From contig WRPH01000012.1 of NCBI GenBank assembly GCA_009773375.1, positions 17,846 to 81,845 on the forward strand: DNA of 64,000 bases, read 5' to 3'. The notes beneath the pieces are model-generated. The model was not told where the DNA came from, did no database searches, and saw only the letters and a program-made list of their open reading frames with translations. Made by a program: the position numbers and the translations under genes. Below are positions 18,500 through 28,847 of the stretch, one piece after another; within the stretch, counting starts at the first letter, position 1; every line of letters starts with the position of its first letter. Source of the DNA: Paracoccaceae bacterium. GTDB taxonomy: Bacteria > Pseudomonadota > Alphaproteobacteria > Rhodobacterales > Rhodobacteraceae.

Positions 18500-19581
18500 C
18501 GATTATTCGAGAAGGTGAGCAGCGATTGCAGCGCGAACATCACCCGATCCAGCAAGAAGCCGATGATACCGATGGTCAGCACTGCGACCATGATTTTCGC
18601 CAGGCTCTGCTCGGACCCGTTCTGGAACTCATCCCAGACAAATTTGCCAAGTCCCGGATTCTGCGCCAGCATTTCAGCCGCGATCAGCACCATCCAGCCC
18701 ACGCCCAAAGATAGCCGCAACCCGGTGAAAATCAGCGGCAGCGCCGATGGCAGCACCAGCCGGGTGATCTTTTTCCACAACGACAGCTTCAGCACGCGGG
18801 AGACGTTAACCAAATCCTTGTCAATCGAGGCCACCCCAAGCGAGGTGTTGATCAGCGTCGGCCACAGCGAACATAAGGTCACGGTAAAGGCCGAAACGAT
18901 GAAGCTTTTAGGCAGATCGCCGTCGGTATACAGCGCCGAAACCACCATCGTCACGATCGGCAGCCAAGCCAACGGCGACACCGGCTTGAAGATCTGCACC
19001 AGCGGATTGACTGCGGCGTTGGCGGTGGGCGACAGGCCCGCCAGAATACCCAGCGGCACCGCGATGATCGTGCCGACTACAAACCCGGCGAACACGGTTT
19101 TGATCGAGGTCCAGATCTGCGCGTAGTAGGTCGGCTTGCCGGTATAGGCGGGGGTTTTCACCTCGTCCGGCTTGCCTTCCGCCACCAAAGCGGCGTTTTT
19201 CGCGGCCTGTTTGGCGTAGAATTCCTGTTCTTTGATGCCCTCTGCCGCGGCACTTGCGTCCAGCGCAACCGCCTGTTCCCACACCTGCACCGGGCCGGGA
19301 ATGGCCCCCAGCGAGGTTTGCACCAGCGGTGCAAGGCTGGCCCACAGCGCGAGGAAACCGGCAATCGCCAGCATCGGCACCACCGCCAGCCGCCAGATTT
19401 CCGGCAGCTGCCCGCGCGGATTATCCCCGGCCAGCAGCCGCCAGATCGGGGTGATCCACGCCAGCCCCAGCAGCCGGAACCATTTGTCACAGCTTCCGAT
19501 CAGCCGATACAGCTGGTCCAGCCGCGCGGCACGGTCAGCCTTTGGTTCTTCGGGCAAGGCGGCGGGGTCAAGCAGGGTCAT
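18496..19581 (-). CDS. nrtB: Nitrate ABC transporter permease
   Basis: About 361 residues. A long cytoplasmic N-terminal part precedes the membrane domain typical of NrtB/SsuC/TauC permeases ([20 protein letters not shown], then the EAA loop region [20 protein letters not shown]). The ATG at 19581 is preferred for its GGAG seven bases upstream; an ATG four codons earlier is possible. The residue 90-145 segment, with many Ala/Glu/Lys, is probably the periplasmic insert common in NrtB of this group. It is coupled to the ATPase gene by overlap. Confidence 0.92.
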   Translation of the reverse strand: MTLLDPAALPEEPKADRAARLDQLYRLIGSCDKWFRLLGLAWITPIWRLLAGDNPRGQLPEIWRLAVVPMLAIAGFLALWASLAPLVQTSLGAIPGPVQVWEQAVALDASAAAEGIKEQEFYAKQAAKNAALVAEGKPDEVKTPAYTGKPTYYAQIWTSIKTVFAGFVVGTIIAVPLGILAGLSPTANAAVNPLVQIFKPVSPLAWLPIVTMVVSALYTDGDLPKSFIVSAFTVTLCSLWPTLINTSLGVASIDKDLVNVSRVLKLSLWKKITRLVLPSALPLIFTGLRLSLGVGWMVLIAAEMLAQNPGLGKFVWDEFQNGSEQSLAKIMVAVLTIGIIGFLLDRVMFALQSLLTFSNNR

Positions 19582-19601
19582 GTCAGTCTCCATCAGCCAG
19601 A

Positions 19602-19624
19602 CCGCTGCCCGCGTTGGGCAGCGG
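19602..19624. repeat. Intercistronic hairpin between nrtA and nrtB
   Basis: Perfect 9-bp stem (CCGCTGCCC / GGGCAGCGG) with loop GCGTT, in the 56-bp nrtA-nrtB gap. There is no T-tract, so it is more likely an mRNA 3'-end stabiliser or processing signal for the binding-protein message than a terminator. Confidence 0.7.
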
Positions 19625-19637
19625 CAAGTGCATTGAT

Positions 19638-20996
<1,359 letters not shown>

Positions 20997-21034
20997 ATCT
21001 GGTTCCCGGATGGCCCAATGGGGCGTTGAAATGC

Positions 21035-21082
21035 AAAAAGCCGCCAGATCCCGTGCCAGTGGAAGGCAGTGGATCGAGCGGC
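21035..21082 (-). terminator. Leader intrinsic terminator of the nrtA operon
   Basis: The arm at 21071-21082 pairs with the arm at 21040-21051 in 11 of 12 positions (one G-U, one mismatch). An inner TGCC/GGCA stem extends it, and it is followed by five T in the transcript (21039-21035). It ends 39 bases before the nrtA ATG and competes with hairpin P2. Confidence 0.8.
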
Positions 21083-21134
21083 GGTGCTCGGCTTTTCCCA
21101 ACTTTGGGGGCGGCGCGGCGAGGCTTCATTGCCT
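21075..21134 (-). promoter_or_regulatory. ANTAR-type dual-hairpin leader RNA of the nrtA operon (NasT target)
   Basis: Minus-strand transcript. The first hairpin P1 (21121-21134) is AGGC-AATGAA-GCCT. The second, P2 (21075-21090), is CGAGC-ACCGCC-GCTCG. Both have six-base loops with A at position 1 and G at position 4, which is the published recognition rule for ANTAR proteins. The linker is 30 bases. The 3' arm of P2 is also the 5' arm of the downstream terminator, so the two folds exclude each other. Expected action: NasT bound to P1/P2 blocks terminator formation when nitrate releases it from NasS. Confidence 0.78.
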
Positions 21135-21148
21135 TTGCGCTTGGTTCA

Positions 21149-21177
21149 AGACTGCCCATGCCGCGGCGCAGCGTCAA
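21149..21177 (-). promoter_or_regulatory. Possible nrtA operon promoter
   Basis: TTGACG (21177-21172) and CAGTCT (21154-21149) with a 17-base spacer would start transcription just ahead of hairpin P1. The -10 is poor, so this is only a candidate. No proper -24/-12 sigma-54 site was found. Confidence 0.3.
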
Positions 21178-21245
21178 CGATTTCGCGGGAAATTCTGCAA
21201 GGCGGCAAGGGATTTTGCGGCTGCAGCATTCGTCTGCCGCTTTTT

Positions 21246-22418
21246 TCAGCGCAATGGCGCGCTGGGGTCGAAAATCCGGGCGTCAAAAAAGCGGTCGGCG
21301 GGCAGAATCATCTGGCCCCGCTCGCTGGCAACGGCGGTGGAGCTGGCCAGCGCGCCCTCCAGCTTTTCCGAAGCGGCGGGCAGATCGGTCCCGGTGCTGC
21401 GCAAATGCAGCCGATAGAGATCGCTGCGAAACACTGCGGCGGCGGTTTTGGATGTCTGCGCCACATCCAGCCCGTTACGCCGCGCCAAGGCCGCCCCAAT
21501 CCATGCCGCCTGACTCCGCCAGGGGAAATTCGCCGCCCCGGCGTGGAACACGATCAAGCGGTCGGTCTGGCGTTCCTGCCCTTGCAGCGAAATCACCATC
21601 CGCCCGGTCAGCGCCCGCTCGATCAGGTCGGGCGAGACCGTCAAACGACCGGGCGAGGTCAGCAATTCAGACGCAACCGCATGGTTTTCCACAGCGTCCA
21701 GCCACCGCCCAGCCCGCCAGATCGCCCGCAGCAATGCGCCCGCCAGACCCGGCTCCGCCTCGGCCCAGCCCAGCCGGGTCGCCAGCACCTTTTCCGGCGC
21801 GCTGGCCCAGAGCGCCGCACCCGGCAGCAGCAACGCCCCTGCCCCGATCTCAACCGCGACCGATCCCCAAGGCTCGCCCACACAAAACGCGTCAATGTCG
21901 CCCGCCGCCAGCGCTGCAGCCATCTGCGGTGGCGGCACCGTGCGAATATCCAGCCGCGCCGGATCAGCTCCCAAGGCCGCCAGCCAATACTGCACCAATT
22001 CGCGGTGCATCGAGATCGCAAACGGCACGCCAATGCGCAATTGCCCCGCCGCCGCCAGCAAAGCCAGCCCGGCGCACCGCGGATCATCGAAGCCAAATTC
22101 ATGCCCTTGGGCACGCATCCGCACCGCCAGATCCTGCGAGACTCCAATCACATTGCCGTTCAGGTTCAGCACCGACAGCGCCTCGAACCGGGTCGGACTG
22201 CGGCCCAGCCCCAAGGCCATGGCGACCGGAACCGGCGACAGCATCTGCGCCGCGTCAACCTGCGACAGTGCCAGCATGTCGCGCAGGCTGGCCCAGCTTG
22301 GAGCCGGGTGCAGGTTAAGGTGCAGCCCCTCTTCCTCCGCAAAACCCAGCGCCTCGGCCAAAAGCAGCGGTGCGGCATCCAGCAGCGGCACATAGCCAAG
22401 GCGCAGCGTTCTGGTCAT
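21246..22418 (-). CDS. nasS: Nitrate sensor NasS (NrtA-like, cytoplasmic)
   Basis: About 390 residues of the NrtA/CmpA fold but without a signal peptide (it begins MTRTLRLGYVPLLDAAPLLL), so it stays in the cytoplasm. It is encoded immediately before the transporter and just after an ANTAR regulator with a four-base overlap. In known NasS/NasT systems, NasS holds NasT inactive until it binds nitrate or nitrite. Motifs shared with NrtA include NLNGNVIGVSQDLA and FCVGEPWGSVAVE. A CmpA-like transporter component is the alternative, but gene order favours NasS. Confidence 0.88.
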   Translation of the reverse strand: MTRTLRLGYVPLLDAAPLLLAEALGFAEEEGLHLNLHPAPSWASLRDMLALSQVDAAQMLSPVPVAMALGLGRSPTRFEALSVLNLNGNVIGVSQDLAVRMRAQGHEFGFDDPRCAGLALLAAAGQLRIGVPFAISMHRELVQYWLAALGADPARLDIRTVPPPQMAAALAAGDIDAFCVGEPWGSVAVEIGAGALLLPGAALWASAPEKVLATRLGWAEAEPGLAGALLRAIWRAGRWLDAVENHAVASELLTSPGRLTVSPDLIERALTGRMVISLQGQERQTDRLIVFHAGAANFPWRSQAAWIGAALARRNGLDVAQTSKTAAAVFRSDLYRLHLRSTGTDLPAASEKLEGALASSTAVASERGQMILPADRFFDARIFDPSAPLR

Positions 22419-22999
22419 TTCAGCAAATCCGCAGTCATCACCAGCGCCTGCGCCACTTCGGGCAACTTGCGGCCCTGATCCATCGCGGTTTTGCGCAGCA
22501 GGGCATAGGCCTGTTCCTCGCCAATCCCGCGCGCGCGCATCAAGATGCCCTTGGCCCGATCAATCACCTTGCGCTCTTCCAGCGCGCGCCGGGTTTCCGC
22601 CACCTCTATTCGCATCTTTTGCAGCATGTGAAACCGCGCAATCGCGGCATCAAGGATCGGCTTGATCCGGTCTGCCCGCAGGCCATCGACGACATAGGCA
22701 GACATCCCGGCCTCGATCGCGGCCTTGGTCATCGCGCCATCGCTTTGATCGACAAACATCGCCACCGGCCGCTGCATCGGGGCTGTGGCCAGCGTCAGTT
22801 CTTCCAGTACATCGCGCGATGGGTTGCCGGCGTCGATCAGCACCAGATCGGGGTTGCGCTGCGCAATGCGACGGGCAAGGCCGGTTTCTTCGGCGATGAC
22901 CATCACGTCGAAATTGCCCGCATCGCGCAGACCATCGACGATCAACATCGCGCGTTCCCGGTCTTTTTCGACCACGACGATAGACAACCGCTGAGTCAT
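22415..22999 (-). CDS. nasT: ANTAR-domain antiterminator NasT
   Basis: About 194 residues. A receiver-like N-terminal domain (IVVVEKDRERAMLIVDGLRD, LVLIDAGNPSRDVLEEL) precedes an ANTAR RNA-binding domain in the last 60 residues (LEERKVIDRAKGILMRARGI, EEQAYALLRKTAMDQGRKLP). NasT proteins bind paired hexaloop hairpins to prevent termination ahead of nitrate assimilation genes. A fitting leader lies downstream at 21035-21134. The ATG at 22999 is chosen because the domain begins there; the longer frame adds unrelated residues. Confidence 0.93.
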   Translation of the reverse strand: MTQRLSIVVVEKDRERAMLIVDGLRDAGNFDVMVIAEETGLARRIAQRNPDLVLIDAGNPSRDVLEELTLATAPMQRPVAMFVDQSDGAMTKAAIEAGMSAYVVDGLRADRIKPILDAAIARFHMLQKMRIEVAETRRALEERKVIDRAKGILMRARGIGEEQAYALLRKTAMDQGRKLPEVAQALVMTADLLK

Positions 23000-23030
23000 A
23001 TCCGCTGCAAAGCGGTATTCCGGCCAATTG

Positions 23031-23054
23031 AAAAGCCCCGAACGTCCGTGGGGC
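23031..23054 (-). promoter_or_regulatory. Small hairpin with T-tract upstream of nasT
   Basis: In the minus-strand transcript GCCCC pairs with GGGGC over a 10-base loop, followed by TTTT, ending about 31 bases before the nasT ATG. An overlapping GTGGG/CCCAC pairing could compete. It may be an attenuator, but the stem is short. Confidence 0.3.
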
Positions 23055-23147
23055 AAGCCCACCGCAGCGAACATCGCCAAAACGCCTAAATTTTGCGCAA
23101 ATCACCCTGCGCCGCCCATTCAGGCAGCAATGCCAGCACCAGCGCCG

Positions 23148-23999
23148 TCAGAAATCCAAGCCCAGATCGAGCGCGCGCGCTGAATGGGTCAGTGCCCCAA
23201 CCGAGATATAATCCACCCCGGTTGCTGCCACTTCCGCGATGCGCGGCAGCGCCATGTTGCCTGACGCTTCCGTCACCAGCCGCCCCGCCACCAGCTCAAC
23301 CGCCCGGCCCAAGGTCGGAGTGTCCATGTTATCCAGCAACACCACATCCGCACCGCCCACCGCCAGCACCTCGGCCAGTTGCGCCAGCGTATCGACCTCG
23401 ATTTCCACCTTCATCATGTGCGACACACTGGCTCGCGCCGATTTCAGCACCGCCGCAATGCCACCCGCCGCCGCAATGTGGTTATCCTTGATCAGGATCG
23501 CATCCGACAGGCCAAAGCGGTGGTTGAAGCCGCCGCCATGCAACACGGCAGCCTTTTCCACCATCCGCAAACCGGGCGTGGTCTTGCGGGTGCAGGTGAT
23601 CCGGGTCGCGGTGCCAGCGGTCTGCGCCACAAACGCCGCCGTCAGCGTGGCGATACCGGAAAGCCGCCCGGCAAAGTTCAGCGCAATCCGTTCACCCGAC
23701 AGGATCGAGGCCGCAGCACCCTCGATTTCCATCAGCACATCCCCCGGTGCGCAAGCGCTGCCATCGGCGCGGTGCAACGTTACCACAAGCGACGGGTCCA
23801 CCAGCCGGAACGCAATCGCCGCCAGCTGCATCCCCGAAACCACGCCCGCCTCGCGCGCATTCAGCTGCGCACGATAGCGGGTGCTGGCCGGGATCACCGC
23901 GCGAGTGGTCACATCGCCGTTCGGGCCAAGATCCTCAATCAGCGCCGCCCGCACCAGGGGTTCCAGCAGCAGATCAGGCAGCAAGGCAAATCCGGTCAT
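23148..23999 (-). CDS. nadC: Nicotinate-nucleotide diphosphorylase (carboxylating)
   Basis: Quinolinate phosphoribosyltransferase, the third step of NAD synthesis from aspartate, about 283 residues. Motifs: [60 protein letters not shown] (PRPP/quinolinate-binding lysines and histidine) and [20 protein letters not shown]. The ATG overlaps the nadB stop. The longer upstream frame is an antisense-type extension inside nadB and is not used. Confidence 0.95.
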   Translation of the reverse strand: MTGFALLPDLLLEPLVRAALIEDLGPNGDVTTRAVIPASTRYRAQLNAREAGVVSGMQLAAIAFRLVDPSLVVTLHRADGSACAPGDVLMEIEGAAASILSGERIALNFAGRLSGIATLTAAFVAQTAGTATRITCTRKTTPGLRMVEKAAVLHGGGFNHRFGLSDAILIKDNHIAAAGGIAAVLKSARASVSHMMKVEIEVDTLAQLAEVLAVGGADVVLLDNMDTPTLGRAVELVAGRLVTEASGNMALPRIAEVAATGVDYISVGALTHSARALDLGLDF

Positions 24000-25558
24000 T
24001 CTGAGGTCTCCGTTACAGTCTGCCGCAGCGCCAATGCCTCGGCCAAGGTCAGGCGGCTGCGCTGCGCCAATTCGGGTTTGGCCTGCGGGAAATCGCTGCG
24101 ACAATGCGCGCCGCGCGATTCTTGGCGCAGCAGGGCGGCAGCGGCGATCAGGGTGGCGGTGGCGGTCATGTTCACAAAGTTCGTATCGCCCGCCGCTTCC
24201 GCCTCCAGCGCCGCAATGTGTCGCAATGCGGTTTGCAGCCCGCGCGCATCGCGCACCACGCCGACATGATCGGTCATCACCTGTCGCAACTTGGCGACCA
24301 GATCGGGGGCAACCAATTGCCCACCCGGCGGCAGCGCCAAAGCCAGCTCTGGCTGTGCGGCATCGCCCAAACCCTGCGCAATATCCCGCGCGGCGCGGCG
24401 ACCGTAAACCAGCGCCTCCAGCAGCCCATTCGAGGCCAGCCGGTTTGCGCCATGCAGCCCGGTTGCGCTGGCCTCGCCGCAAGCCCAAAGCCCGGCCAGA
24501 CTGCTGCGGCCTTCCTTGGAAACCGCGATGCCGCCCATATGGTAATGCGCCGCCGCCGCCACCGGAATCGGCTGCGTTACCGGATCAATGCCGCCGCGCA
24601 GGCAAGCTTCGGCCACGGCGGGAAAGCGGTCGACAATCTCGGTGCCAAGCGCTGCCCGCGTATCAAGCATCGGGCGGCGACCGGCCTGCGTTTCGGCAAA
24701 GATCGCACGCGCCACCACATCGCGCGGCGCAAGTTCGGCATCGGGATGCACCGCCAGCATGAACCGCGCGCCATCGCTGTTGATCAGCACCGCGCCTTCG
24801 CCACGCAAAGCCTCGGTCGCCAAGGGGGCCGGGTCTTCGCCGATATCAATCGCGGTGGGATGGAACTGCACGAATTCAGCGTCGGCAATCACTGCTCCCG
24901 CGCGGGCCGCCATGCCGATCACCTGCCCCCGGATACGCGGCGGGTTGGTGGTCAGCGCATAAAGCCCACCTGATCCGCCTCCCGCCAGCAACACCGCCGC
25001 CCCACGCAGCATAACCGGAGCGCTGGAGCCATCCGCCGCAGCCACAGCAACGCCCGTGACCCGGCCCGATTCGGCCTGCAAACCGACCGCCATCACGCCT
25101 TCCAGCACCTGCACGGAAGGCGTGCGCGCAACTTCGGCAATCAGCGCCGCCATGATCTCGCGCCCGGCCTGATCGCCGCGCACCCGCACCACCCGCGCCA
25201 GCCCGTGCGCCGCCTCACGCGACAGAACATACCCCCCCTGCGCATCGCGATCAAACGGCGTGCCGATCGCGGTCAGGTCCAGAATATGCGCCTTGGCTTC
25301 GGCGGTCACGCTGGCCGCAACCTCGGCATCCACAGTGCCGGCTCCGGCGCGAACCGTGTCGGCGGCATGCGCTTCGGGGCTGTCCGTCGCAGCCATCGCG
25401 GCGGCAATCCCACCCTGCGCCCAGGCCGAGCTTGCGCCCTGCCCCAGCGGCTCGGGCGAGATCACCAGCACGCCACGCGGCGCAAGGTTCAGTGCTGCGT
25501 AAAGCGCACCCAATCCCGCGCCGACGATGATCACGCGGCCGGTATCAACCACAGGCAT
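23996..25558 (-). CDS. nadB: L-aspartate oxidase
   Basis: Flavoprotein that oxidises aspartate to iminoaspartate for quinolinate synthesis, about 520 residues. The FAD motif [18 protein letters not shown] is at the N-terminus, then [13 protein letters not shown]. The active-site region reads [20 protein letters not shown], followed by [20 protein letters not shown]. The start at 25558 is at [11 protein letters not shown]. It lies 19 bases after nadA and overlaps nadC. Confidence 0.95.
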   Translation of the reverse strand: MPVVDTGRVIIVGAGLGALYAALNLAPRGVLVISPEPLGQGASSAWAQGGIAAAMAATDSPEAHAADTVRAGAGTVDAEVAASVTAEAKAHILDLTAIGTPFDRDAQGGYVLSREAAHGLARVVRVRGDQAGREIMAALIAEVARTPSVQVLEGVMAVGLQAESGRVTGVAVAAADGSSAPVMLRGAAVLLAGGGSGGLYALTTNPPRIRGQVIGMAARAGAVIADAEFVQFHPTAIDIGEDPAPLATEALRGEGAVLINSDGARFMLAVHPDAELAPRDVVARAIFAETQAGRRPMLDTRAALGTEIVDRFPAVAEACLRGGIDPVTQPIPVAAAAHYHMGGIAVSKEGRSSLAGLWACGEASATGLHGANRLASNGLLEALVYGRRAARDIAQGLGDAAQPELALALPPGGQLVAPDLVAKLRQVMTDHVGVVRDARGLQTALRHIAALEAEAAGDTNFVNMTATATLIAAAALLRQESRGAHCRSDFPQAKPELAQRSRLTLAEALALRQTVTETSE

Positions 25559-25577
25559 CTCCGCCTCGCCCACCGGA

Positions 25578-26645
25578 TCAGGCCGCCACTTTACGGCTAA
25601 TATCAATCATCCGCTGCACGGCACGGCGCGCGGGCTCTGCCACTGCCGGATCAATCTGCACCTGAGTCGTCATGCTGTGCAGCGCGTACAGGATCTTCTC
25701 CAGCGTGATCATCTTCATGTAGGGGCACATGTTGCAGGGCTTGGCGAATTCGACCTCGGGCAGCTCATCGGCGATATTTGCCGCCATCGAGCATTCCGTC
25801 ACCAGCATAGCCTTGGCAGGCTTATGATCATGCACCCAGTCGATGATATCCTTGGTGGAGCCGGTGAAATCCGCCTCTGCCACCACTTCGGGCGTGCATT
25901 CGGGGTGGGCGATGATCTTCACGTCCGGGTCATGCTCGCGGTAGGCGCGCAGGTCTTCGGCGGTATAGCGTTCATGCACGATGCAAGAACCTTCCCACCA
26001 AACCACCCGCTTATGCGTCAACGCCGCCACGTTGCGCGCCAGATACTGATCCGGCGTCATGATCACGGTGTCGCCTTCCATCGCGTTGACGATCTGCAAC
26101 GCATTGGCCGACGTGCAGCACACATCCGACACGGCTTTCACCTCGGCTGTGGTGTTGACGTAAGACACCACCGGCGCGCCGGGATACAGCGCGCGCATTT
26201 CGGCCACGCCCTTGGCGGTGATCGATTCCGCCAGCGAACAGCCCGCCGCCATATCCGGCATGAGCACGATCTTGCCAGGGTTCATGATTTTTGAGGTTTC
26301 GGCCATGAAATGCACGCCGCATTGCACGATCACATCGGCCTCGACTTCCGTTGCCTTGATCGCCAGTTGCAGGCTGTCACCGACGAAATCGGCAACGCCA
26401 TGGTAGATTTCAGGCGTCATGTAGTTGTGACCCAAGATCACCGCGTTGCGTTCGGCCTTCAGCCGGTTGATCGCAATCACATAGGGCGCGAACATCGCCC
26501 AATCGGCCAGTGGCACCACGCGGTCCATCCGTTCATAGATGACACGCGTCGCCTCGGCGGCCTCCAGCGACGGGGAGAGATCATAGTGAGCAGCCAGTTC
26601 GGCGCGCAGCTTGGTGAGATCGGGCAAGGTGGCAATCCAGTTCAT
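25578..26645 (-). CDS. nadA: Quinolinate synthase
   Basis: Condenses iminoaspartate with dihydroxyacetone phosphate, using a [4Fe-4S] cluster, about 355 residues. Cysteine-bearing blocks: VIVQCGVHFMAETSKIMNPG, DMAAGCSLAES, DVCCTSANALQIV, AHPECTPEVV and FAKPCNMCPYMKMITLEKIL. The start at 26645 (MNWIATLPDL) is placed by similarity to other alphaproteobacterial NadA; no clear ribosome-binding site is seen there, and a longer frame runs to 26753. It is the first gene of a nadABC operon. Confidence 0.94.
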   Translation of the reverse strand: MNWIATLPDLTKLRAELAAHYDLSPSLEAAEATRVIYERMDRVVPLADWAMFAPYVIAINRLKAERNAVILGHNYMTPEIYHGVADFVGDSLQLAIKATEVEADVIVQCGVHFMAETSKIMNPGKIVLMPDMAAGCSLAESITAKGVAEMRALYPGAPVVSYVNTTAEVKAVSDVCCTSANALQIVNAMEGDTVIMTPDQYLARNVAALTHKRVVWWEGSCIVHERYTAEDLRAYREHDPDVKIIAHPECTPEVVAEADFTGSTKDIIDWVHDHKPAKAMLVTECSMAANIADELPEVEFAKPCNMCPYMKMITLEKILYALHSMTTQVQIDPAVAEPARRAVQRMIDISRKVAA

Positions 26646-26758
26646 AGGGAAGGACACAGGCGCGTCAGGGCGCAAGACGCCTATAGTTGCTTTTGCAGGG
26701 GGTGCAAGTGCTTCATAAGCAGGCTTTTTTGACCGTTTGGTGAAAGCGTGCACTACAA

Positions 26759-27784
26759 TCAGGCAGTAGCACCAGAGAAAACCTCAAACCCGGTGTCGAT
26801 GTTGGTTTTGGTCGTGGGCCGATCCGGCGCAAGCAGGATCGCCTCTATCGCCTTCTGACCGATCAAAAAGCGGTTTGACCGCACCGTAGATAACGGCTGC
26901 GGCAGTTCGCGGCCGATATCCAGCCCGTTGAAGCCAAAGATCGCCAGTTGATCCGGCAGGCTGATCCCTGCACCCATGCAATGGAACACCCCGCCCACCG
27001 CCATGTCATCGTTGGAATAAACCGCCACATCGACCTGCGCCATTCGGCACAGTTGTTCGGTCTGGCTGCGCCCGGTGGCAACCGAGCTTGGCCCGTCGGC
27101 AATCGCATGCGCGGTGATCGAGACCCCAGCCTCTGCCAGCGCCTCGCACAACCCATCGTAACGCAGCCGCGCCCGCCGATCCGACCGCCAGTCGTGGCCG
27201 ACATAGCCAAAGCGTCGATAGCCCTTGGCAATCAGATGTTGCCCCGCCGCGTAGCCCGCCCGCCTGTGCGACATGCCCACGGCCACGTCGATCGGGGCCG
27301 AGTCAATATCCATCATCTCGACCACCCGCACGCCGCTTTGGTCCAGCATCCGCCGCGTCGCCATGGTGTGATCAAAGCCAGTGATCAGGATCGCCGCCGG
27401 TTGCCAGGCCAGAATGCCGCGCACCAGCGTTTCCTCGCGGTCGATGTCATAATCGCTGATACTGATCACCGATTGATAATTGCTGGCTTTCAGCCCGGCG
27501 TTGATGCCCTGCAACACCTCGGGAAACACGATATTCGACAGCGACGGCACCACCACGCCCACCAGCTTGGAATCCATCGAGGCCAAAGACCCGGCGATGC
27601 GGTTGGGCACATACCCCAGCGCGCGCACGCTTTCCATCACCCTGGCGCGGGTCGCCTCGGCCACCAGACCTTCGTTGCGCATGATCCGAGACACCGTCGA
27701 TTCGCTGACCCCGGCGTGGGCGGCAACCTCGTGGACGGTGATCTTGCTTTTCTTGTCTTGCAGCCGTTGCTTGGTCTTCAACAC
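26759..27784 (-). CDS. LacI family transcriptional regulator of the tetronate cluster
   Basis: About 341 residues. The N-terminal HTH is VHEVAAHAGVSESTVSRIMR with the hinge helix region YVPNRIAGSLASM, then a ribose-binding-type effector domain (VVVPSLSNIVFPEVLQGINA, GHDWRSDRRARLRYDGLCEA). It resembles the GntR (gluconate) branch of LacI. It lies next to the SDR and ribose-type transporter genes. Central-CG palindromes matching TGRYAGCGYTRYCA in three intergenic regions nearby are its probable operators. The effector is unknown; a four-carbon sugar acid is plausible. Confidence 0.92.
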   Translation of the reverse strand: MLKTKQRLQDKKSKITVHEVAAHAGVSESTVSRIMRNEGLVAEATRARVMESVRALGYVPNRIAGSLASMDSKLVGVVVPSLSNIVFPEVLQGINAGLKASNYQSVISISDYDIDREETLVRGILAWQPAAILITGFDHTMATRRMLDQSGVRVVEMMDIDSAPIDVAVGMSHRRAGYAAGQHLIAKGYRRFGYVGHDWRSDRRARLRYDGLCEALAEAGVSITAHAIADGPSSVATGRSQTEQLCRMAQVDVAVYSNDDMAVGGVFHCMGAGISLPDQLAIFGFNGLDIGRELPQPLSTVRSNRFLIGQKAIEAILLAPDRPTTKTNIDTGFEVFSGATA

Positions 27785-27915
27785 CGGAGTCCCCTTCGTG
27801 CCGCGTCATCCGATGGCCGCTGCGTCTGAAGGCCGTGATGCCACGGCCTTGGCGCGGTTGTATATGGGTTTTGCAGAGCCAGGGCAACGCCGCTGCATTG
27901 CCCCGGCTGATCAGA

Positions 27916-28809
27916 TCAGGCTTTCACATAATTCCGCCACGGATGCGCTTCCTTGAAGCCCAGCACTTCGCGGATCTTGCGGTTGGAAAGCGGGCCTTCA
28001 TGCGTGCCCATCGGCCGGGTGACAGGCGTGTTCGGCGCGTATTTCGCCAGAAACTCCGCCGTCGGCAGATTGGCGGTAATGGTGTCATTCACCGCGTTGA
28101 ACACCTGATAGCCAAGGCCGTCCTTTTGCAGGCAAAGATGCACAATCTCGCCCAGATCGCGGGCGTCAATATAGCTCCAGGCGTTGCGCTTGCGGCTCAT
28201 CGGGTCGGCCAGATAGCCGGGGAAGTTGGCGTATTCATGCGGCTCGATCACGTTGCCGATGCGCAGCGCGTAAACATCGGCACCGTAACGCATCGCAAAG
28301 GCGCGGCCGGTCTTCTCGTTGACCACTTTCGACAGGCCGTAGCTGTCCATCGGGTCGCTGTCGTAATCTTCCTCCAGCGGGAAGGAATGGTAATCCTTGT
28401 CACCTTCGGCAAAGCAGACGCCGTAGGTGGTCTCAGAGCTGGCGAAGATCACCTTCTTCACACCCAGCTTCATCGCCGCTTCCAGCACATTGTAAGTGCC
28501 AACAGTGTTCTGCGCGAAAGTGGTGTTGTCGGGGTTGATCATCACCCGCGGCACGGCGGCGAAATGCACGATGGCATCGGGTGCCTTCGGCGGCGCGCCT
28601 TCGTCATAGCCGTCAAAGCCGAAATGGGTGGTGAAGGCGTTGAACACCTGACCCGAATCGGTGATGTTGGTGATCAGCGTATTCACCCCCGGAAGGTCGA
28701 GCGGCTTCAGATCGACGTTCAGAATCTTGTAGCCCTTCGCCAAAAGGTGCGGCACGGCATGGCGACCGGCCTTGCCGGTGCCGCCGGTGAAAATGATGCG
28801 TTTGGTCAT
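27916..28809 (-). CDS. NAD-dependent epimerase/dehydratase-type SDR
   Basis: Extended short-chain dehydrogenase of about 297 residues. It has the N-terminal Rossmann motif IIFTGGTGKAGRHAVPHLLA and the catalytic region FASSETTYGV...DSYGLSKVVNEKTG (YxxxK). The C-terminal part includes RNAWSYIDARDLGEIVHLCL. It is co-transcribed after the ABC ATPase, so it probably acts on the imported sugar or sugar acid. A role like D-erythronate dehydrogenase is possible but unproven. The protein at 47313-48194 is a clear paralogue. GGAGAG precedes the ATG at 28809. Confidence 0.86.
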   Translation of the reverse strand: MTKRIIFTGGTGKAGRHAVPHLLAKGYKILNVDLKPLDLPGVNTLITNITDSGQVFNAFTTHFGFDGYDEGAPPKAPDAIVHFAAVPRVMINPDNTTFAQNTVGTYNVLEAAMKLGVKKVIFASSETTYGVCFAEGDKDYHSFPLEEDYDSDPMDSYGLSKVVNEKTGRAFAMRYGADVYALRIGNVIEPHEYANFPGYLADPMSRKRNAWSYIDARDLGEIVHLCLQKDGLGYQVFNAVNDTITANLPTAEFLAKYAPNTPVTRPMGTHEGPLSNRKIREVLGFKEAHPWRNYVKA

Positions 28810-28847
28810 GAGACTCTCCGTTTCCTTGAATTCTTCCAATGCGTTGC

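Noticed and set aside
21041..21058. TGGCACG...TGGC sequence resembling a sigma-54 promoter before nrtA
   Set aside because: The GG-to-GC spacing is one base too long and the element lies within the leader terminator, downstream of the ANTAR hairpins.
23748..23764. Operator-like AAGCGCTGCCA sequence inside nadC
   Set aside because: Only one half matches the TGRYAGCGYTRYCA pattern and it lies in a housekeeping coding region.
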